The notes below the pieces were generated by a model that had not been told where the DNA came from, ran no database searches, and saw only the letters and a list, made by a program, of their open reading frames with translations. The translations under genes and the position numbers were made by a program. This document shows, in pieces, positions 1-8,958 of a DNA stretch of 64,000 bases. Every line of letters starts with the position of its first letter. Position 1 is the first letter of the stretch. Origin of the DNA: Sporomusa sphaeroides DSM 2875 (GTDB lineage: Bacteria; Bacillota; Negativicutes; Sporomusales; Sporomusaceae); assembly GCF_001941975.2 (NCBI RefSeq), contig NZ_CP146991.1, forward strand, positions 3,779,001 to 3,843,000. Reading direction: 5' to 3'.

Positions 1-1
1 C

Positions 2-1819
2 GTATATGACTATATCCACCCGGATGACAGGGCGTCAGTGCATAAAATTATCCACCAAAAACTAACCAATCAGACGGCGCCTGTCACCTATGAGCTCAGA
101 TTATTGTCACAGGCAGGCGGCCTCCGCTATGTAAAGGTCCAGAGCAGTTACTTTGAAATCGGCGGCAAGCCGGCCATCATTGGCACAATGACCGACATCA
201 ACGAATGCAAGCAGGCTCAGCAGGCATTGTGTGAAAGCCAGGAGTTATTCCGCTACCTGGCCAACCATATCCCCTTCATGGTGTGGATGGAGGACCGGGA
301 AAGCCGCTGCGTGTTTGTCAATAAACAGTGGCAGGAATATACCGGCCTGACCTGGGAAGAAGGCAGCGATATCTCCTGGGACTGCCGCCTTCATCCCCAG
401 GAGAAGCACCCCGACAAACCGCTTAACCGGGAAAAATTTGACTATGAATGCCGGATGCTGCGCCATGACGGCGAATACCGCTGGGTTCAGCTTATCGGTA
501 TCCCCCGGCAGACCCCGGATGGCTCCTTTGCCGGGTATATTGGCTGCTGCCTGGATATTCACGACAGCAAGGAAGCCGATAAGGCATTGCAGCGCTCCTA
601 CCGGCGGCTGGAAAAAAACATCGAAGAGCAAACCCGCCAGTTGGCTAATGCAAATGCTACACTGGCTCAGGAAATATTTACGAGAAGAGCTGTGGAAAAG
701 CGTTACCGTCAATTGTTTGACAGTGTGCAGGATTCCATTTTTGTTTGGAAAATCACTCCCCAGGGCCTGCCCGGACGAATTATCGAAGTAAATGATATTG
801 CCTGCCGCCGGCTGGGCTATAGCCGCGATGAACTCTTATCCTTGTCGATGCTGGATACCATGTCAGGCCAGGGAAAGGCTGCTGCCACCTCACACATGGA
901 GAAATTACTGACCTCACGGCAGGCTATTTTTGAATTTGATCATTTAACCAAGGACCAAAGACCCATCCCCTCGGAGGTGAATGCGCACATATTTGCCCTT
1001 AACGAGGAGCTTGTCGGGCTCTGCATTTCCCGCGACATCTCTGACCGGAAAGAGGCTGAGGCTGAACTCTCGGCTGCCAGAAACAGAATCAGCCGGACCG
1101 AAAAACTGGCCTTTTTAGGCAATATGGCGGCAGGCATTGCCCATGAAATTAATCAGCCGCTCAATTCCATCAAAGTAACTGCCGACAGTATCTTAATGTG
1201 GTACAAGGAAGGGCAGACCTACCAGGTGGAAGAGTTCCTGGAAGATGTGCAGACCATCTCCGAACAGTCGGCCAGAATCGCCAATATCATCAATTATATC
1301 CGCGACCTCATCCGCACCAGCCAGCAAAGCACCAATCAAAGTTTCAGCCTCACCGGCGCCATCACCAATGCAGTCAAAATGACCTTTTCCCAAGCAGGCG
1401 CGGCCGATATATCCCTGACGCTGAAGCTTGCCGAAGATCCGCTGGAAATGTACGGCTCACTGGCACATATGGAGCATGTTTTTCTCAATCTGATAAGTAA
1501 TGCCATCGACGCCCTGACCGGTTTAGAGCAACCGGTAAAAGAGATTGAAATCGAAACACTGCTGCACGATAAAATCATTGTGCAGATTTCCGATAATGGC
1601 ACAGGCATTACTGAAGAACTGCGCAAAAGAATATTCACCCCGTTTTTTTCAACCAAAAACAATGGAATGGGGCTGGGACTGGCTATTGTCAAATCGGTGG
1701 TTACCTCTCACGGCGGCCAGATAACCATTATGAATAATGAGCGCGGCGGGGCCACCTTCCGGCTGGCCTTTCCCCTGATTGAAGCATCGGATAACCTAAA
1801 AGAGGAGGATGCCTGTTGA
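2..1819 (+). CDS. PAS-domain sensor histidine kinase, 5' end outside window
   Basis: Sensor kinase of a two-component pair. The reading frame is open from base 2 and the first codons already give PAS/PAC-like sequence (DYIHPDDRASV), so the gene starts left of the window. In the visible 605 residues I see the end of one PAS domain, a second PAS (about 75-190), a short coiled coil, a third PAS (about 230-350), a HisKA dimerisation domain with the H-box AHEINQP (phospho-acceptor His codon at 1142-1144) and a HATPase_c domain with an N-box (NLISNAIDAL), a G1 box (DNGTG) and a G2 box (GMGLGLAIVKS). No membrane segment is visible, so the signal may be cytoplasmic unless the missing N-terminus is membrane-bound. 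The last four bases overlap the TTG start of the response regulator, which implies translational coupling. Signal unknown. Confidence 0.93.
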   Translation, partial: VYDYIHPDDRASVHKIIHQKLTNQTAPVTYELRLLSQAGGLRYVKVQSSYFEIGGKPAIIGTMTDINECKQAQQALCESQELFRYLANHIPFMVWMEDRESRCVFVNKQWQEYTGLTWEEGSDISWDCRLHPQEKHPDKPLNREKFDYECRMLRHDGEYRWVQLIGIPRQTPDGSFAGYIGCCLDIHDSKEADKALQRSYRRLEKNIEEQTRQLANANATLAQEIFTRRAVEKRYRQLFDSVQDSIFVWKITPQGLPGRIIEVNDIACRRLGYSRDELLSLSMLDTMSGQGKAAATSHMEKLLTSRQAIFEFDHLTKDQRPIPSEVNAHIFALNEELVGLCISRDISDRKEAEAELSAARNRISRTEKLAFLGNMAAGIAHEINQPLNSIKVTADSILMWYKEGQTYQVEEFLEDVQTISEQSARIANIINYIRDLIRTSQQSTNQSFSLTGAITNAVKMTFSQAGAADISLTLKLAEDPLEMYGSLAHMEHVFLNLISNAIDALTGLEQPVKEIEIETLLHDKIIVQISDNGTGITEELRKRIFTPFFSTKNNGMGLGLAIVKSVVTSHGGQITIMNNERGGATFRLAFPLIEASDNLKEEDAC

Positions 1820-3276
1820 ATATCCTGTTAGTAGACGACGATACCGGCAGCCGTACGTCGGTCGGCAAATTCCTGCGCCGGCATGGACATGAAATAACCG
1901 AGTGCAGCAATGGGGAGGAAGCGCTGGCTGCCTTTTTAGCCGGAAGCTTCCCTATGATTTTAACAGATATCAGAATGCCTGCCATGTCCGGCATCGATTT
2001 GCTTAAACATATTAAAGATATGCCCTGCGGCACCTATACCGACATTGTATTGTTTACCGGCCATGGTTCTATGGAGTCTGCCATTGAAGCCCTGCGCATG
2101 GGCGCCTTCGACTACCTGCTGAAGCCTATCAATATTCAGGAGCTATCCATTATTATCGAAAAGGTAGCCGAACATCAGGGCTTATTGCGCGAAAACCGGC
2201 GCCTCACCGACCACTTCGATCAGGAGGTGCAAGCCGCCACCCTGGAAACCACCAAAGAGAATTCCCGGTTGCGCATGCTGGCAGCCAAAGCTGAAGGAAT
2301 TGGCGAAATTGGCCTCTTTGGTACCGTTATGCAGAATATCTACGCCCAGGCCCTCATGTATCACCGCGACCGGTCTATCCCGGTTTTAATCCAGGGCGAG
2401 ACAGGTACAGGCAAAGAAATGATTGCCAAACTCATCCACTATGCTGAGTTCGAGGAGGCTGCCGCCCCCTTTGTGGACATTAATTGCGCGGCTTTGACCC
2501 CAAGTTTGTTTGAGAGTGAACTATTTGGTTATGAGGCAGGTTCTTTTACCGGCAGCCTTACCAAGGGCCAGAAGGGCAAGCTGGATTTAGCGGCAGGCGG
2601 TACGTTATTTCTGGATGAAATTGGTGAAATGCCGCTGGAAATGCAGGCCAAACTCCTGCGGGTACTGCAGGAAAAAGAGTACTACCGCGTGGGCGGCTTG
2701 AAAAAAATCAAATCCGATGTGCGCATCGTATGCGCTACTAACCGCAACCTGTCCCAGGCTGTCGCAGCAGGCACCTTTCGCCGCGACCTGTACTACCGCC
2801 TGAATGTAGGGCAAATCTTTATCCCCCCTCTCAGAGAACAAAGCAATAGCATTGTGCCGCTTGCCGAAATGTTTCTCCATCGTTTTGCCAAGCAAAAGGG
2901 TAAGTGCTTCCGCTCTGTGAGCAGCGAAGCCGTCCAGATTTTGCTTCACCATTCCTGGCCGGGAAATATCCGTGAACTGCAGAATGTCGTCGAATGGTCG
3001 GTCTTTATGTTTGATGATACAGAACTCAGGGCCAAACATCTAAAGATAACAGCCAGCAACGAACCGCTTCGTTCCGGCCCCCAGACCAATACCCTTATAC
3101 CGGATGCCCCGGTCTCCCTCCCATCCAGGCCGTTTAAACTGGATGATTATGTGGACCAGATCATTGTCGCGGCTCTCGAAATGCACAATGGCAACAAATC
3201 GGCTGCCGCCTCCTATCTGGGTCTGTCCCGCCGGTCGCTCTCCTACCGGCTGGAAAAATTAATGCAAGATAATTAA
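1816..3276 (+). CDS. NtrC-family sigma-54 response regulator
   Basis: 486 residues. An N-terminal receiver domain (about 1-120) has the acidic pocket DDD and the phospho-acceptor Asp51 in LTDIRMP. A central AAA+ sigma-54 interaction domain (about 165-400) has Walker A GETGTGKE and Walker B-type LFLDEIGE. A C-terminal Fis-type helix-turn-helix (NGNKSAAASYLGLSRRSLSYRLEKL region) binds DNA. The sigma-54 contact loop reads GSFTGS instead of GAFTGA. The TTG start at 1816 is chosen because AGAGGAGG (1801-1808) sits 7 bases upstream, and it overlaps the kinase stop. The pair forms one operon closed by the terminator at 3275-3320. It should activate sigma-54 promoters after phosphorylation by the upstream kinase; targets are not evident here. 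Confidence 0.94.
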   Translation: MNILLVDDDTGSRTSVGKFLRRHGHEITECSNGEEALAAFLAGSFPMILTDIRMPAMSGIDLLKHIKDMPCGTYTDIVLFTGHGSMESAIEALRMGAFDYLLKPINIQELSIIIEKVAEHQGLLRENRRLTDHFDQEVQAATLETTKENSRLRMLAAKAEGIGEIGLFGTVMQNIYAQALMYHRDRSIPVLIQGETGTGKEMIAKLIHYAEFEEAAAPFVDINCAALTPSLFESELFGYEAGSFTGSLTKGQKGKLDLAAGGTLFLDEIGEMPLEMQAKLLRVLQEKEYYRVGGLKKIKSDVRIVCATNRNLSQAVAAGTFRRDLYYRLNVGQIFIPPLREQSNSIVPLAEMFLHRFAKQKGKCFRSVSSEAVQILLHHSWPGNIRELQNVVEWSVFMFDDTELRAKHLKITASNEPLRSGPQTNTLIPDAPVSLPSRPFKLDDYVDQIIVAALEMHNGNKSAAASYLGLSRRSLSYRLEKLMQDN

Positions 3277-3320
3277 ACGAGTCCTATTCCGCGCCGGAAT
3301 AGGACTCGTTTAATATTTTT
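3275..3320. terminator. Bidirectional intrinsic terminator
   Basis: Perfect 16-bp inverted repeat (arms 3275-3290 and 3296-3311, 5-base loop) followed by an AT-rich run with five T. It begins inside the stop codon of the response regulator and separates it from the convergent reductase gene. Confidence 0.9.
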
Positions 3321-3375
3321 ATCCTAACAGAAAGTATAACTTTCTTAAAGCCGTGTTTTCTTTATTTACCGGAGA

Positions 3376-4233
3376 TTAACCGGACAGCTTATCTGCAATC
3401 TTAGCTTTGACTGTTGCTAAGCCCACTCTGGCCACCACTTTGCTGAGCCGCTCACCTTTGTCTGCCAGTTCCTGATAAGCGGCCAAAATGGCTTCCAGGT
3501 ACGGTATGACTTCTTCTTCTGCCACAAAAGTGGCGATACATTCGCCTGTATTGGTGTAGCGGCCGCCTTTACCGCCGATATATATATGGTAGCCAACTTG
3601 TGTATAGGCCAACGCCTGCTTCGGGCAGGTGGCAACACAAACACCGCAGCTCAGGCAGGTATCCAAATCAATGGCTAAACCATCGTCATCAAGGGTCATG
3701 GCTGCCGCCGGACAGCGCTTTACGCAAGCGCCGCATTTTACACACAGTTCCTGATCAATTACCGGCTCAGCCGCGCCTCTAAAGCCGATGTCATGTGCTT
3801 GCGGCTTGGTACAGGCATTGGCACAGCCACTGACGGCAAGTTTAGTTTTAGCCGGCAGGTCTTTGCCAACATATTGCCGGTCTAATTGGTCGGAGAGCGC
3901 CCGCGTATTCACTAAGCCATAGGGACAAGTAGCGGTGCCGGGGCAAGCCACCACCGGCCGCACGCGCAGCCCGCAAACCGCGGGAAGCAGCCCGGCGTCC
4001 AGGATAGCCTGGCGCGCCTCTTCAAACCTTTCTTCTTTTACACCGGGAATCTCAATTCCCTGCCTGATGGTCACATGGGCTTCGCCTGTGCCAAATCGCT
4101 CAGCCAGTTCAGCCATCTTGCGCAAATCTGCTGCCGTGAGATTACCGCTTCGATTGCGCAGCCGCATAAGCAGCAAGCCTTGCTGACGCTGAGGAATAAA
4201 TCCGTAACGTTTATAATCCGGTTTTGTTGCCAT
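3376..4233 (-). CDS. Siroheme sulfite/nitrite reductase-like protein with two [4Fe-4S] ferredoxin motifs
   Basis: 285 residues. The N-terminal part resembles the half-domain of sulfite/nitrite reductases (RQGIEIPGV). It then has the paired cysteine motifs that bind siroheme-linked [4Fe-4S]: CPGTATC near residue 115 and CANAC near 140. Two ferredoxin motifs follow (CVKCGACVKRCP and CLSCGVCVATCP). This order is typical of the small AsrC/Fsr-like reductases of anaerobes, which transfer electrons to sulfite or related substrates; the actual substrate here cannot be told. The ATG has GAGAGG about 7 bases upstream. It stands alone between a terminator and the GNAT-HD gene, and no asrA/asrB partners are adjacent. 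Cytoplasmic. Confidence 0.8.
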   Translation of the reverse strand: MATKPDYKRYGFIPQRQQGLLLMRLRNRSGNLTAADLRKMAELAERFGTGEAHVTIRQGIEIPGVKEERFEEARQAILDAGLLPAVCGLRVRPVVACPGTATCPYGLVNTRALSDQLDRQYVGKDLPAKTKLAVSGCANACTKPQAHDIGFRGAAEPVIDQELCVKCGACVKRCPAAAMTLDDDGLAIDLDTCLSCGVCVATCPKQALAYTQVGYHIYIGGKGGRYTNTGECIATFVAEEEVIPYLEAILAAYQELADKGERLSKVVARVGLATVKAKIADKLSG

Positions 4234-4319
4234 TGTCTAAACCTCTCTCCCAAGAAATATTACGCCATAACGGTGCTATCGCACCGGTGGCGGCTTCCAA
4301 CTATACCCGCTGTCCGGGC

Positions 4320-5324
4320 CTATTTGGGCAAATAGCCTTTGGCGACAGAATCCTCAATGATTTGCTCGACAAGCAAGCCTAATTCTGCCGCAATTTCCCT
4401 GGTTTGCCGGTTGCGTTCCCTGACTTGGTCGGCGTTGATGCCATTTTCCAGCCAGGATTTTCCGCCTGTATGATAGTGCAGCAATAACGGCTGCAATCTG
4501 TCCAGAGCGTCGGCCATACGTGCCTCCGGACTTTGCTTTTGTTCAAACTCATCCCATAAGGCCCGCAATTCCTGGCTCTGGCCGGCAGGCAAAAGCCCAA
4601 ACAGCCTGTCGGCTGCCGCTTGTTCCCTGGCGGCTTTATCCAGCCCGGCCTGTTGATCATAGCAATAGGTATCGCCGGCATCAATTTCCACAATATCATG
4701 AATAAGTACCATTTTGATAATCTTCAGCACATCAATCCGGCAGGAGGTAACATGCTCTGCCAGCAGCATGGCCATCATGGCCAAATGCCACGAATGTTCG
4801 GCATCGGTTTCGGGTCGTTCACTGCCAATGACCAGGTTTTTGCGGTAAATGTTTTTTAGTTTATCTACCTCGACGATAAACTTAATTTGCTGTTCCAGCC
4901 GTTCACTAAGCCTGACAGCTACCAATTGTTTCCGCATTATGATATACTGTAATCCGTCCCGTTCATATGCTTCAGCAGTTTTTTCCAACCCAAATTTTTG
5001 GTAAAACGCCGTCTTATCCAGCCTGGCGTTGCACCATATAGCCGTGGCACCGCCGGCCTCGGCCGCGCAAATAACATGCTGCAGCAAAGTTGTGCCATAC
5101 CCTTGCCCCTGATATGCCTGGTCTGTGGCAAATTTGCGGAATTGAATCTCACCCTGCTTCGCAAAGGTTGAAACCACCGCTATCAGGCGGCCGCCGTCAT
5201 ACAAACCATAGTGTGTTCCCGCATTGTCGTCCGGTAATTGTACACAGGAAATATCTTTATCAGGCCACAAAACTTTTTGCCGCAACTCCCACGTCTGCTT
5301 GGCGGTAACAATTTTTATTTCCAT
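4320..5324 (-). CDS. GNAT acetyltransferase-HD hydrolase fusion
   Basis: 334 residues with two enzymatic modules. Residues 1 to about 140 are a GNAT N-acetyltransferase with an acetyl-CoA loop of the Q/RxxGxG/A type (YQGQGYGTTLL) and the usual C-terminal strand (FYQKFGLEKT). Residues about 150-334 are an HD-domain phosphohydrolase of the YfbR/HDDC2 nucleotidase type, with metal ligands in AEHSWH, LIHDIVEIDAGD and a later Asp. HD proteins of this group dephosphorylate nucleoside 5'-monophosphates; the substrate of the GNAT half is unknown. The ATG has GAGGTG upstream. It is transcribed divergently from the helicase gene across 155 bp. The fusion is the main oddity. Confidence 0.82.
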   Translation of the reverse strand: MEIKIVTAKQTWELRQKVLWPDKDISCVQLPDDNAGTHYGLYDGGRLIAVVSTFAKQGEIQFRKFATDQAYQGQGYGTTLLQHVICAAEAGGATAIWCNARLDKTAFYQKFGLEKTAEAYERDGLQYIIMRKQLVAVRLSERLEQQIKFIVEVDKLKNIYRKNLVIGSERPETDAEHSWHLAMMAMLLAEHVTSCRIDVLKIIKMVLIHDIVEIDAGDTYCYDQQAGLDKAAREQAAADRLFGLLPAGQSQELRALWDEFEQKQSPEARMADALDRLQPLLLHYHTGGKSWLENGINADQVRERNRQTREIAAELGLLVEQIIEDSVAKGYLPK

Positions 5325-5479
5325 AATAAATGCTGCACCTCATTCCCTATACCCTATTTTAGCACTGCGGCCGGGTGTATACAACCGGTTGCAAACTGTC
5401 GATACTAAAGAAAAAATGGCTTGTACCAAGCCGCTGGTGAAGGTACAGGCCGCAGTGAAAATAAAGGAGGCTATACATA

Positions 5480-6895
5480 TTGGAAAAATTTAAAGAGTTA
5501 GGTATTAGTGATACAATCATTCGCGCTCTTAGTGATATGGGCTTCGAAGAGCCGACCCCCATACAGGCCCAGGCCATTCCCACATTATTATCCGGCAAGG
5601 ATTTAGTCGGACAAGCCCAAACCGGTACAGGCAAAACGGCTGCCTTTGGTATCCCGTTACTGGAAAATATTAAAACCGCTTCCGGCGCCATCTATGGAAT
5701 TATCCTGGCGCCTACCCGTGAACTGGCCATTCAGGTAGCTGAAGAAATGAACAAGCTGGGCCAGTTCTCCAACATTAACACCCTGCCCATCTATGGCGGC
5801 CAGGATATTCAACGCCAAATTAAAGCCCTGCAGCGCAAGCCGCAAATTATTGTAGCAACCCCCGGCCGGTTGATGGACCACATGGAGCGCCGCACCATTA
5901 AGCTGACCGATGTGAGAATGGTGGTGCTGGACGAAGCCGATGAAATGCTCAACATGGGCTTTATTGAGGACATTGAGAAAATCTTAAGCGCCACCCCGGA
6001 TTCCCGTCAGACTCTGCTCTTTTCCGCAACTATGCCCAGACAAATACAAAATCTGGCGCAAAAATTCCTGAAAGAGCCTGCTCTCATCAGCGTTAAAGCC
6101 AAAGAAGTCACTGTGCCGCTCATCGAGCAGTATTATATGGAGTTGCAGGACAGGCAGAAGTTTGATGTGCTTTGCCGGCTCCTGGATATCCAGTCCCCTG
6201 AACTTGCCATTGTTTTCGGCCGCACCAAACGCCGGGTGGACGAACTGTTTGAAGCTTTAAAGAAACGCGGCTATTCTGCCGAAGGCATTCATGGTGATCT
6301 GACTCAGCCTAAGCGGGATGCCGTCATCAGACAGTTCCGCGAAGGCACGATTGATATCCTGGTAGCTACCGACGTAGCTGCCAGGGGCCTTGATGTCAGC
6401 GGTGTTACCCATGTATATAATTTCGATATCCCGCAAGACCCGGAAAGCTATGTCCACCGGGTAGGCCGTACAGGCCGGGCAGGTCAAACCGGCTCAGCCA
6501 TGACTTTTGTCATCCCCCGGGAGCTTGAGCACCTGCGTTCTATTGAACGGCTCACCAAGCGCAAGATTGTACGGATGCCTGTACCTACCCTGAGTGAAGC
6601 CATTGAGGGTCAGCAGCGGCTGGCTGTGGAAAAACTGCTTAATCAAATTGAAGAAGGAAACCTCGAGTCGTACCGCGGCCGGGCTGAAGACCTGCTGGCC
6701 GAAACAGATTCGGTGTCCCTGATATCGGCAGCACTCAAATTGCTCACCAAAGAACCTGACACCACGCCTATCAAAATTACGGAAGAAGCGCCCCTGCGCT
6801 CCCGTTCTTTTGGCGGCAGAAGAAAACCGCCGGAAAATAGAAAAGGCGCGCCTAGCGGCAAGCCCCGCTATAAATCGGGCGGCTTTAAAAAATAG
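5480..6895 (+). CDS. cshA: DEAD-box ATP-dependent RNA helicase (CshA type)
   Basis: 471 residues. All core motifs are present in order: the Q-motif region (GFEEPTPIQ), Walker A AQTGTGKT (46-53), PTREL, TPGR, DEAD in [12 protein letters not shown], and in the second RecA domain ARGLD and [10 protein letters not shown]. After about residue 365 there is a short C-terminal extension ending in a basic Arg/Gly/Lys-rich tail that should bind RNA. The family unwinds RNA in mRNA decay, ribosome assembly and cold adaptation. The TTG start at 5480 is supported by AAAGGAGG (5463-5470) nine bases upstream. Monocistronic, followed by a hairpin at 6938-6995. Confidence 0.93.
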   Translation: MEKFKELGISDTIIRALSDMGFEEPTPIQAQAIPTLLSGKDLVGQAQTGTGKTAAFGIPLLENIKTASGAIYGIILAPTRELAIQVAEEMNKLGQFSNINTLPIYGGQDIQRQIKALQRKPQIIVATPGRLMDHMERRTIKLTDVRMVVLDEADEMLNMGFIEDIEKILSATPDSRQTLLFSATMPRQIQNLAQKFLKEPALISVKAKEVTVPLIEQYYMELQDRQKFDVLCRLLDIQSPELAIVFGRTKRRVDELFEALKKRGYSAEGIHGDLTQPKRDAVIRQFREGTIDILVATDVAARGLDVSGVTHVYNFDIPQDPESYVHRVGRTGRAGQTGSAMTFVIPRELEHLRSIERLTKRKIVRMPVPTLSEAIEGQQRLAVEKLLNQIEEGNLESYRGRAEDLLAETDSVSLISAALKLLTKEPDTTPIKITEEAPLRSRSFGGRRKPPENRKGAPSGKPRYKSGGFKK

Positions 6896-6937
6896 GCAAG
6901 TACCGTTCAGTATGTGACGGTTCCATAGTTTAAGTAC

Positions 6938-6995
6938 AATGCCTCGTATCTTTTGGCTATATTATTATCGCCAATGGATGCGAGGCATTCTTCTT
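6938..6995 (+). terminator. Probable terminator of the helicase gene
   Basis: Long hairpin: a 9-bp outer stem (6938-6946 with 6981-6989) continued by inner pairs (atc/gat, ttggc/gccaa), then a pyrimidine-rich tail with broken T runs. It lies 43 bases after the helicase stop. Confidence 0.6.
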
Positions 6996-7033
6996 CCATT
7001 ATTAACTACCGTTCTTTATTCAGTAAACATGCG

Positions 7034-7067
7034 CACAAGGGGACGATTCAAGAACCATCCCCTTGTG
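7034..7067. repeat. REP-like palindrome (GGGGACG-TTC family)
   Basis: 10-bp perfect inverted repeat (7034-7043 and 7058-7067) around a 14-base loop. It carries the core GGGGACGATTC, shared in slightly altered form with the palindromes at 8731, 45634, 48574 and 57809. It lies just 3' of the orphan ABC gene. Confidence 0.7.
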
Positions 7068-7106
7068 TTCCAAGCAAACTGAACATCCCTGCTTTTCCGC
7101 CTGTGC

Positions 7107-8471
7107 CTAACTTCGATGACGTACTTCTATAATACATATTTCTTTTGCAAGTTCATTTAATTTTTCGGATATATTGACAATATGATTTTTATCTAAATTT
7201 GCATCCCACTCATCTAATAACAGTAGTTGAAGCTTTTCCCTTTTTTTTATCTCCTCTAATGAGGCTATGATCTTTTCACCAGTGGATAAGCTTTTATTGG
7301 AACTGAACTCAAAAAACATATCAGAATGAGGTGGTAAAAGGAAAGCTTTTTCGCCTAACTGTTCCTTAATTAGGGCAAGAAGCGACGATTTTCCTGTACC
7401 ATTGTCTCCTCGTAACGTAATTCTTCCCGGACTATAGTCTTGAGTGATATCTTGTATGGAATTAATAGAATCAATATGAATAACCGTATTGTCTTTTTCA
7501 GCCTTAATACGATTCCATGAAATAGTGCCGGCATTTATAGGTTCTGTGATAATCAAGGCTGATTGCAATCCCTCAAGACGCGTTTTTAAAGTATTCCAAC
7601 GCGATGCATAAGCTACAATTGCAGTCACATGAAAAATTGTTATAATTTGTCGTGGAAATGTAGCAATAAGCATACCTAGAAATACTTCATTACCTATATT
7701 CTGATATATTAACCACACCCAGGTACCAATTACCGGAAATAAGACCAGAAACATTGAAATTATGGTTGTCAGTTCACTAAAAAACACAGATTTCAAAGCT
7801 GAATGATTCGCGTTTCTATGTTTATCACTGAAATAATTTTTCCATAAATGGATATTTAATTGATTGCCAATTAAAATTGAGTCCCAGGCTGGTAATAATG
7901 ATTGCATCATAGCTGTTCGGTCTGCTTGAGCATGTCTGGCAGATGAAGTTACCAACGGTTTTAGAATTTTAACAGAAATAGTAATTAAAGGAATGGTTAC
8001 GGCATAGGCAAGTATCAACCTTTTATCAATAATAAAACCAAGAATTCCTATGTTAAATACAATATTAAAAAACGTAGTGAATACATTTATAATAAACCCA
8101 ACAAATTCATTGATTACCAACCATGCCTCATTATTTAAATATGGTTGTCGTTCCTGTTTGAACTCGATATTAGTTCTTAATCCGGCTCTTCCCCTAAAAG
8201 AAACTGTAAAAATATCAACATACTTTTTAAAAGAACTAAAAATAGCTTTGCTCTGAAAGTAGACCGTTCCGGGACCTGGAATATAGATTAAACACAGCGA
8301 TAATATAAATAGGACTAGCCATAATGAAATATCTTGTTTTAATATGACTGCCTGACTCAATTTGGCTATCCATAAGGTTGAAGATGCGAATATTGATTGT
8401 AGAATAAGAATGCATAGTATCATTAAATAAAAACTCTTATTAAGAAAAATAAACATAATAAATCTTTTCAT
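7107..8471 (-). CDS. ABC exporter-like protein with compact ATPase domain
   Basis: 454 residues, clearly AT-rich compared with its neighbours, which suggests transfer. The first ~320 residues hold five or six hydrophobic segments arranged like an exporter membrane domain. The ATPase domain is very short (about 120 residues): Walker A GDNGTGKSS, an LSTGE signature in place of LSGGQ, Walker B LLLLDEWDA, and a terminal switch His (EVRHRS). The Q-loop position is hard to find; the matching stretch reads LLPPHSD. It could export a peptide or toxin, but no substrate gene, partner or immunity gene is adjacent. It is flanked by related palindromes at 7034 and 8731. The ATG has AGGAG about 12 bases upstream, longer than ideal. 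Function unknown. Confidence 0.75.
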   Translation of the reverse strand: MKRFIMFIFLNKSFYLMILCILILQSIFASSTLWIAKLSQAVILKQDISLWLVLFILSLCLIYIPGPGTVYFQSKAIFSSFKKYVDIFTVSFRGRAGLRTNIEFKQERQPYLNNEAWLVINEFVGFIINVFTTFFNIVFNIGILGFIIDKRLILAYAVTIPLITISVKILKPLVTSSARHAQADRTAMMQSLLPAWDSILIGNQLNIHLWKNYFSDKHRNANHSALKSVFFSELTTIISMFLVLFPVIGTWVWLIYQNIGNEVFLGMLIATFPRQIITIFHVTAIVAYASRWNTLKTRLEGLQSALIITEPINAGTISWNRIKAEKDNTVIHIDSINSIQDITQDYSPGRITLRGDNGTGKSSLLALIKEQLGEKAFLLPPHSDMFFEFSSNKSLSTGEKIIASLEEIKKREKLQLLLLDEWDANLDKNHIVNISEKLNELAKEICIIEVRHRS

Positions 8472-8730
8472 TTTAAACTTGTGCTCCTAACTAAATCATT
8501 AAAAGAATCTTTCCTTTAACAATTCTGCGCGAATTAGGATATTCACCGATTCCGTCTAATTCAATATTTATTTGACTAATTGTATAATGGCGGTTTTTGC
8601 CATATCAGATTATTGGTTAATATTTTGGTATTCTGTTATAATTTCCTTCCTGAAAATTCATTTTTTGTCTTTAATTCCAAATATTTCTGTTTATTGCCGG
8701 TTTGTTTAAAATTCCGATCAGTTTAAGACG

Positions 8731-8753
8731 CACAAGGGAACGGTTCTCTTGTG
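8731..8753. repeat. REP-like palindrome, degenerate copy
   Basis: Near-palindrome: cacaagggaa pairs with ttctcttgtg except for one position. The core GGGAACGGTTC resembles that of the 7034 copy. The two copies bracket the ABC gene. Confidence 0.6.
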
Positions 8754-8872
8754 CTTTATGCCTGGCAGACAATAGCAAAACTAATACCTGTAAGCCTTGA
8801 AATTTTCTTACTAAAATGAAAGATGCGTAATCTTCTTAAAGATAATAGCTTACATTACTGCCCTAACCCAAA

Positions 8873-8913
8873 GGCGGGATTGCAACCCTAACGTTGCAAT
8901 CCCGCCTTTTTTT
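8873..8913. terminator. Strong hairpin terminator downstream of the chemoreceptor gene
   Basis: Perfect 14-bp G+C-rich stem (8873-8886 with 8893-8906), 6-base loop. Seven T follow on the + strand; on the minus strand, the direction of the chemoreceptor gene, the tail is only TTTGGGTT. It probably works in both directions. Confidence 0.85.
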
Positions 8914-8958
8914 GCCCATAAAATTACCGTTTTGCGATACATTTGAATTCTAAGTTTA

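Larger units (their letters stand above)
8472..8958. other. AT-rich intergenic region, 487 bp
   Basis: No convincing gene. It holds the leader of the ABC gene, a 37-codon open stretch without a start codon on the minus strand (8604-8491, see findings), a REP-like palindrome (8731-8753) and the terminator hairpin next to the chemoreceptor gene (8873-8913). Confidence 0.7.
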
